A DNA stretch of 8,573 nucleotides, from assembly GCA_002714485.1 (NCBI GenBank), contig PAXM01000003.1, forward strand, positions 19,309 through 27,881. Direction: 5' to 3'. Of the stretch, positions 6,617 to 8,573 are shown piece after piece (positions within the stretch are counted from its first letter, which is position 1; each line of letters starts with the position of its first letter). The notes under the pieces are model-generated. The model did no database searches. It had not been told where the DNA came from and saw only the letters and a program-made list of their open reading frames with translations. The DNA comes from Acidimicrobiaceae bacterium (GTDB taxonomy: Bacteria; Actinomycetota; Acidimicrobiia; Acidimicrobiales; MedAcidi-G1). The translations under genes and the position numbers were made by a program.

Positions 6617-7546
6617 TTATGTTTCAGCGGTTTGTTCTTCCGCGCGCCTTTGAAGGAAGTCCCCGATGGGAACAAACACGCTGCGGTTGCAGCGGAGAAT
6701 TATGTGCTCAGTCAGGGGCCAGAAGCCGAAGAGCCTCCGACTCAGCCATCCGGGCAGGCGCTGGCGACGCAGCCTTACCGGAATTCTCTCGACATTTACG
6801 AAAAGGCTCTCGTCCAAGAGGCCCTCGAGTTCATTGAAGGTGGTTAACCCATGGTGTTCTCGGTCTGGGTTGTCTCTTGTGTGCGGCACAAAGATCCGGG
6901 GCGATCGGAGGCGTGCAATGGCTGCGACTCTCTTGATGCGGATGACCCAAGAGAGATAGGAAAGATTGGGCGTCTTGACGACCAAGACTCCACCCGGCTT
7001 CAAGACCCGATTGATCTCCGCAATAACGGCTCGCTTCTCGTCGATCGTGATGTGTTCGACGAAATCCGTCGTAATGCAGAAGTCAAATGCCCCATCGTCA
7101 AATTGCAGAATCTGGGCGTCTCCCTGCCGAAAGTCGATCTCTACTCCGGCCTTTTCAGCACTGAGCCGACCCCCTGATATCGTCTCCGCGCTCAAGTCCT
7201 GGCAGGACATCTCAGCTCCAAGAAGGCTGAGGATGATGCTGTAGTCGCCGGTACCGCCCGCTACGTCCAACCCTTTGCATCCGCTGACGTCGCCAAGGGC
7301 CATAACGGTCACGTCTCTGGTGTACAACTCCTGGAAGTTTCGAACCCAGATTCTCTTCGCAGGATCATCGGAACTCGTGTCGAAGTCAAAGAACCCTTGG
7401 ATCCATGCCGACCAACTCAACTGGTCTTCGGTTACCAGCTGCTTTGCCTGCCAGCCTTCAAGTCTCGAATCCCGAATGCTCACTAAACCGACTCTAATCA
7501 GCCGAGCTTTGGCTACGGAGTCCAAAGAACGGGCCTTCGGCCTCAC
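6617..7546 (-). CDS. Class I SAM-dependent methyltransferase (methyltransferase-11 type)
   Basis: A 309-residue protein with a canonical SAM-binding core: motif I LDVAGGTGDYS (93-103), motif II acid in CQDLSAETI (115-123, D117), GDAQILQFDDGAFDFC (142-157), DFVEHI (161-166), and motif post VLKPGGVLVVKTPN (181-194). A C-terminal extension of about 100 residues, HTRDNPDREHHGL (222-234) and a basic stretch, may bind the acceptor. The start is uncertain: GTG at 7546 gives the full length but has AGGA almost touching it, while GTG at 7483 would remove 21 residues and also has only a weak upstream GAG. It is followed after 30 bases by the other methyltransferase and probably shares a transcript. No glycosyltransferase is seen nearby, so a surface-glycan role is only suggested. 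Confidence 0.83.
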   Translation of the reverse strand: MRPKARSLDSVAKARLIRVGLVSIRDSRLEGWQAKQLVTEDQLSWSAWIQGFFDFDTSSDDPAKRIWVRNFQELYTRDVTVMALGDVSGCKGLDVAGGTGDYSIILSLLGAEMSCQDLSAETISGGRLSAEKAGVEIDFRQGDAQILQFDDGAFDFCITTDFVEHITIDEKRAVIAEINRVLKPGGVLVVKTPNLSYLSWVIRIKRVAAIARLRSPRIFVPHTRDNPDREHHGLTTFNELEGLLDESLFVNVERIPVRLRRQRLPGWLSRRLFGFWPLTEHIILRCNRSVFVPIGDFLQRRAEEQTAET

Positions 7547-7616
7547 ATCCTGGTGCTCAGATAGTGGGCCACCCAGGGTTGCTTAATCGGTTGAACCCGC
7601 CGGTGGGGTCATTTGC

Positions 7617-8426
7617 TCAGTGGGTGGCGAAGGTATCGCGGAGCGGGGAGTCCTCGAAGCCATCGGGGATAGTGCCTGACGTGGCGTACAGGTATAGGGC
7701 GGTCTGGAACACAGCGCCGAGGGCGACGAGAACGACGGCGACGAGGGCAACCCACGGGACTGCAACGACCAGGCCGAGCGGTCCGGCGACTACCACGATC
7801 AGAATCGCCGGGATCATGGCAGCCAGACCGAGGAGGCCGAAGCCGACCTGTGATGCCAGATTCTCGCCCCAAGTTCGCTTGAGCAGCGAGGCCGAGGCCT
7901 TCAGGCCACTGATGGCGCCCTCGTCGTCGATGACGATGGAAGGGATGACGAGAAATGAGGCGGCCTCCCAGGCCATGCCGATCAGACTGACGGCGAACTG
8001 GCCGAAGCGCCCAGCCCGGTTCCGGAGGGCCGAGAGCACTAGGCCGACGGTGGCGGTGAGCAGTGCCCACGGAATCAGCCCGCTCAAGTGGGTGGTGGCC
8101 CGGGTGATGGCCGAGCGAACGGTCGGGTCCCCGCCGGACATCCGCTCGTACGCGCCAGCAACCAGCGCCGCCTTGAAGAAGACGCCGACGACGCTGAGCA
8201 GCAGGGCGCTGGCCAGGCCGGCGAGCGCCACTACCGCGTCCACGCCGCCCTCCTCAGAGGCGACGCCGGACAGGTCGGCGACGGCCATGGTGGGCAGCCA
8301 TATGGCCAGTAGCACGCCGACCGAGACCAGAAAGGAAAGGACCGGCAGGACGAGGAGTTCCCGGTCCTGCCGCAGCACCCGCCACGACACCTTGGCCAAG
8401 GTGATGGTCCTTGAGATTCGTCCCAT
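7617..8426 (-). CDS. Polytopic membrane protein, DUF6159-like
   Basis: A 269-residue protein with about six hydrophobic segments, roughly 24-48, 64-93, 115-133, 145-163, 192-214 and 216-245, separated by short loops, and a short basic N-terminus (MGRISRT). It resembles actinobacterial DUF6159 proteins, a family of unknown function. A conserved-looking loop, VIPSIVIDDEGAISGLKASASLLKRTWGEN (160-189), is also seen in related glycerophosphodiesterase-domain-like membrane proteins. AGGG seven bases before the ATG (8434-8437) supports the start. It lies 70 bases downstream of nothing cotranscribed on its 5' side, and its stop precedes the methyltransferase pair, which could be read from the same promoter. 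There is no enzymatic motif, so no function is claimed. Confidence 0.85.
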   Translation of the reverse strand: MGRISRTITLAKVSWRVLRQDRELLVLPVLSFLVSVGVLLAIWLPTMAVADLSGVASEEGGVDAVVALAGLASALLLSVVGVFFKAALVAGAYERMSGGDPTVRSAITRATTHLSGLIPWALLTATVGLVLSALRNRAGRFGQFAVSLIGMAWEAASFLVIPSIVIDDEGAISGLKASASLLKRTWGENLASQVGFGLLGLAAMIPAILIVVVAGPLGLVVAVPWVALVAVVLVALGAVFQTALYLYATSGTIPDGFEDSPLRDTFATH

Positions 8427-8573
8427 CCGGCGACCCTAACGCTCGAGGTATGGCTTTGATGGCACACCCCCAGGGCTCACCCATATAAGCGAAATGAACC
8501 CTTGGCCGCATGCGCTGGCACTGCCAATAGCAGGGCAGTCGGAGCGCTAGGTCAGGCTGCTAGTCCGTGGACC
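8427..8573. other. Upstream region of the membrane protein gene
   Basis: This 147-base stretch to the window edge lies upstream of the membrane protein start. On the minus strand a TTATAT element near 8482-8487 could be a -10 box, with no clear -35 at 17 bases. A six-base-pair inverted repeat, ACTGCC at 8520-8525 with GGCAGT at 8534-8539, lies near the edge without a T-run. No further gene is visible. Confidence 0.3.

Noticed and set aside
7564..8439. Long plus-strand open frame opposite the membrane protein
   Set aside because: It is a shadow of the GC-rich membrane-protein gene. Its product is low-complexity, rich in Arg, Thr, Ser and Pro, with no domain.

Overview
This window looks like chromosomal DNA from a moderately high-GC bacterium. 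An actinobacterial lineage (for example Acidimicrobiia-like) or another F420-using group is most likely. The pointers are a putative F420-dependent luciferase-like oxidoreductase, a FadE-type acyl-CoA dehydrogenase, a DUF6159-like membrane protein, several possible GTG starts and GC-rich codon choice. This placement is inference; there is no rRNA or other marker gene here.

Layout. Bases 1-1863, minus strand, form a compact operon read right to left: a small antibiotic-biosynthesis-monooxygenase (ABM) fold protein, a dimethylarginine dimethylaminohydrolase (DDAH)-type amidinotransferase, and a linalool dehydratase/isomerase (LDI)-like protein that runs off the left edge. Bases 2037-3002 (plus) carry a luciferase-like oxidoreductase. 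Bases 3249-4136 (minus) carry a LinB-like haloalkane dehalogenase, and bases 4378-5514 (plus) an acyl-CoA dehydrogenase. Bases 5663-7546 (minus) carry two adjacent SAM-dependent methyltransferases. Bases 7617-8426 (minus) carry a six-helix membrane protein. The gene-free stretches are all under 300 bases and hold no recognisable RNA gene, mobile element or CRISPR array.

The main result is in the first gene. The LDI-like frame appears to stop at a TGA (96-98), but the same frame stays open past it to the window edge for 31 more codons and continues what reads as the same conserved domain. The TGA lies nine residues after a conserved-looking Cys (C210). That is the same spacing as the two active-site cysteines C171 and C180 of linalool dehydratase/isomerase. 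Directly downstream, the mRNA can fold into a hairpin with apical loop GGUCU at +19 to +23 after the UGA, the same loop and distance as in the E. coli fdhF SECIS element. TGA is the normal terminator of several neighbouring genes, so a changed genetic code is unlikely. I therefore interpret this as a selenoprotein: an LDI-family enzyme with selenocysteine in place of a catalytic cysteine. I know of no description of such an enzyme.

The other genes look like ordinary accessory catabolism (dehalogenase, acyl-CoA dehydrogenase, flavin/F420 oxidoreductase) and cell-surface or small-molecule methylation. No selenocysteine machinery (selA, selB, selC, selD) lies in the window, so that part must be checked elsewhere in the genome.
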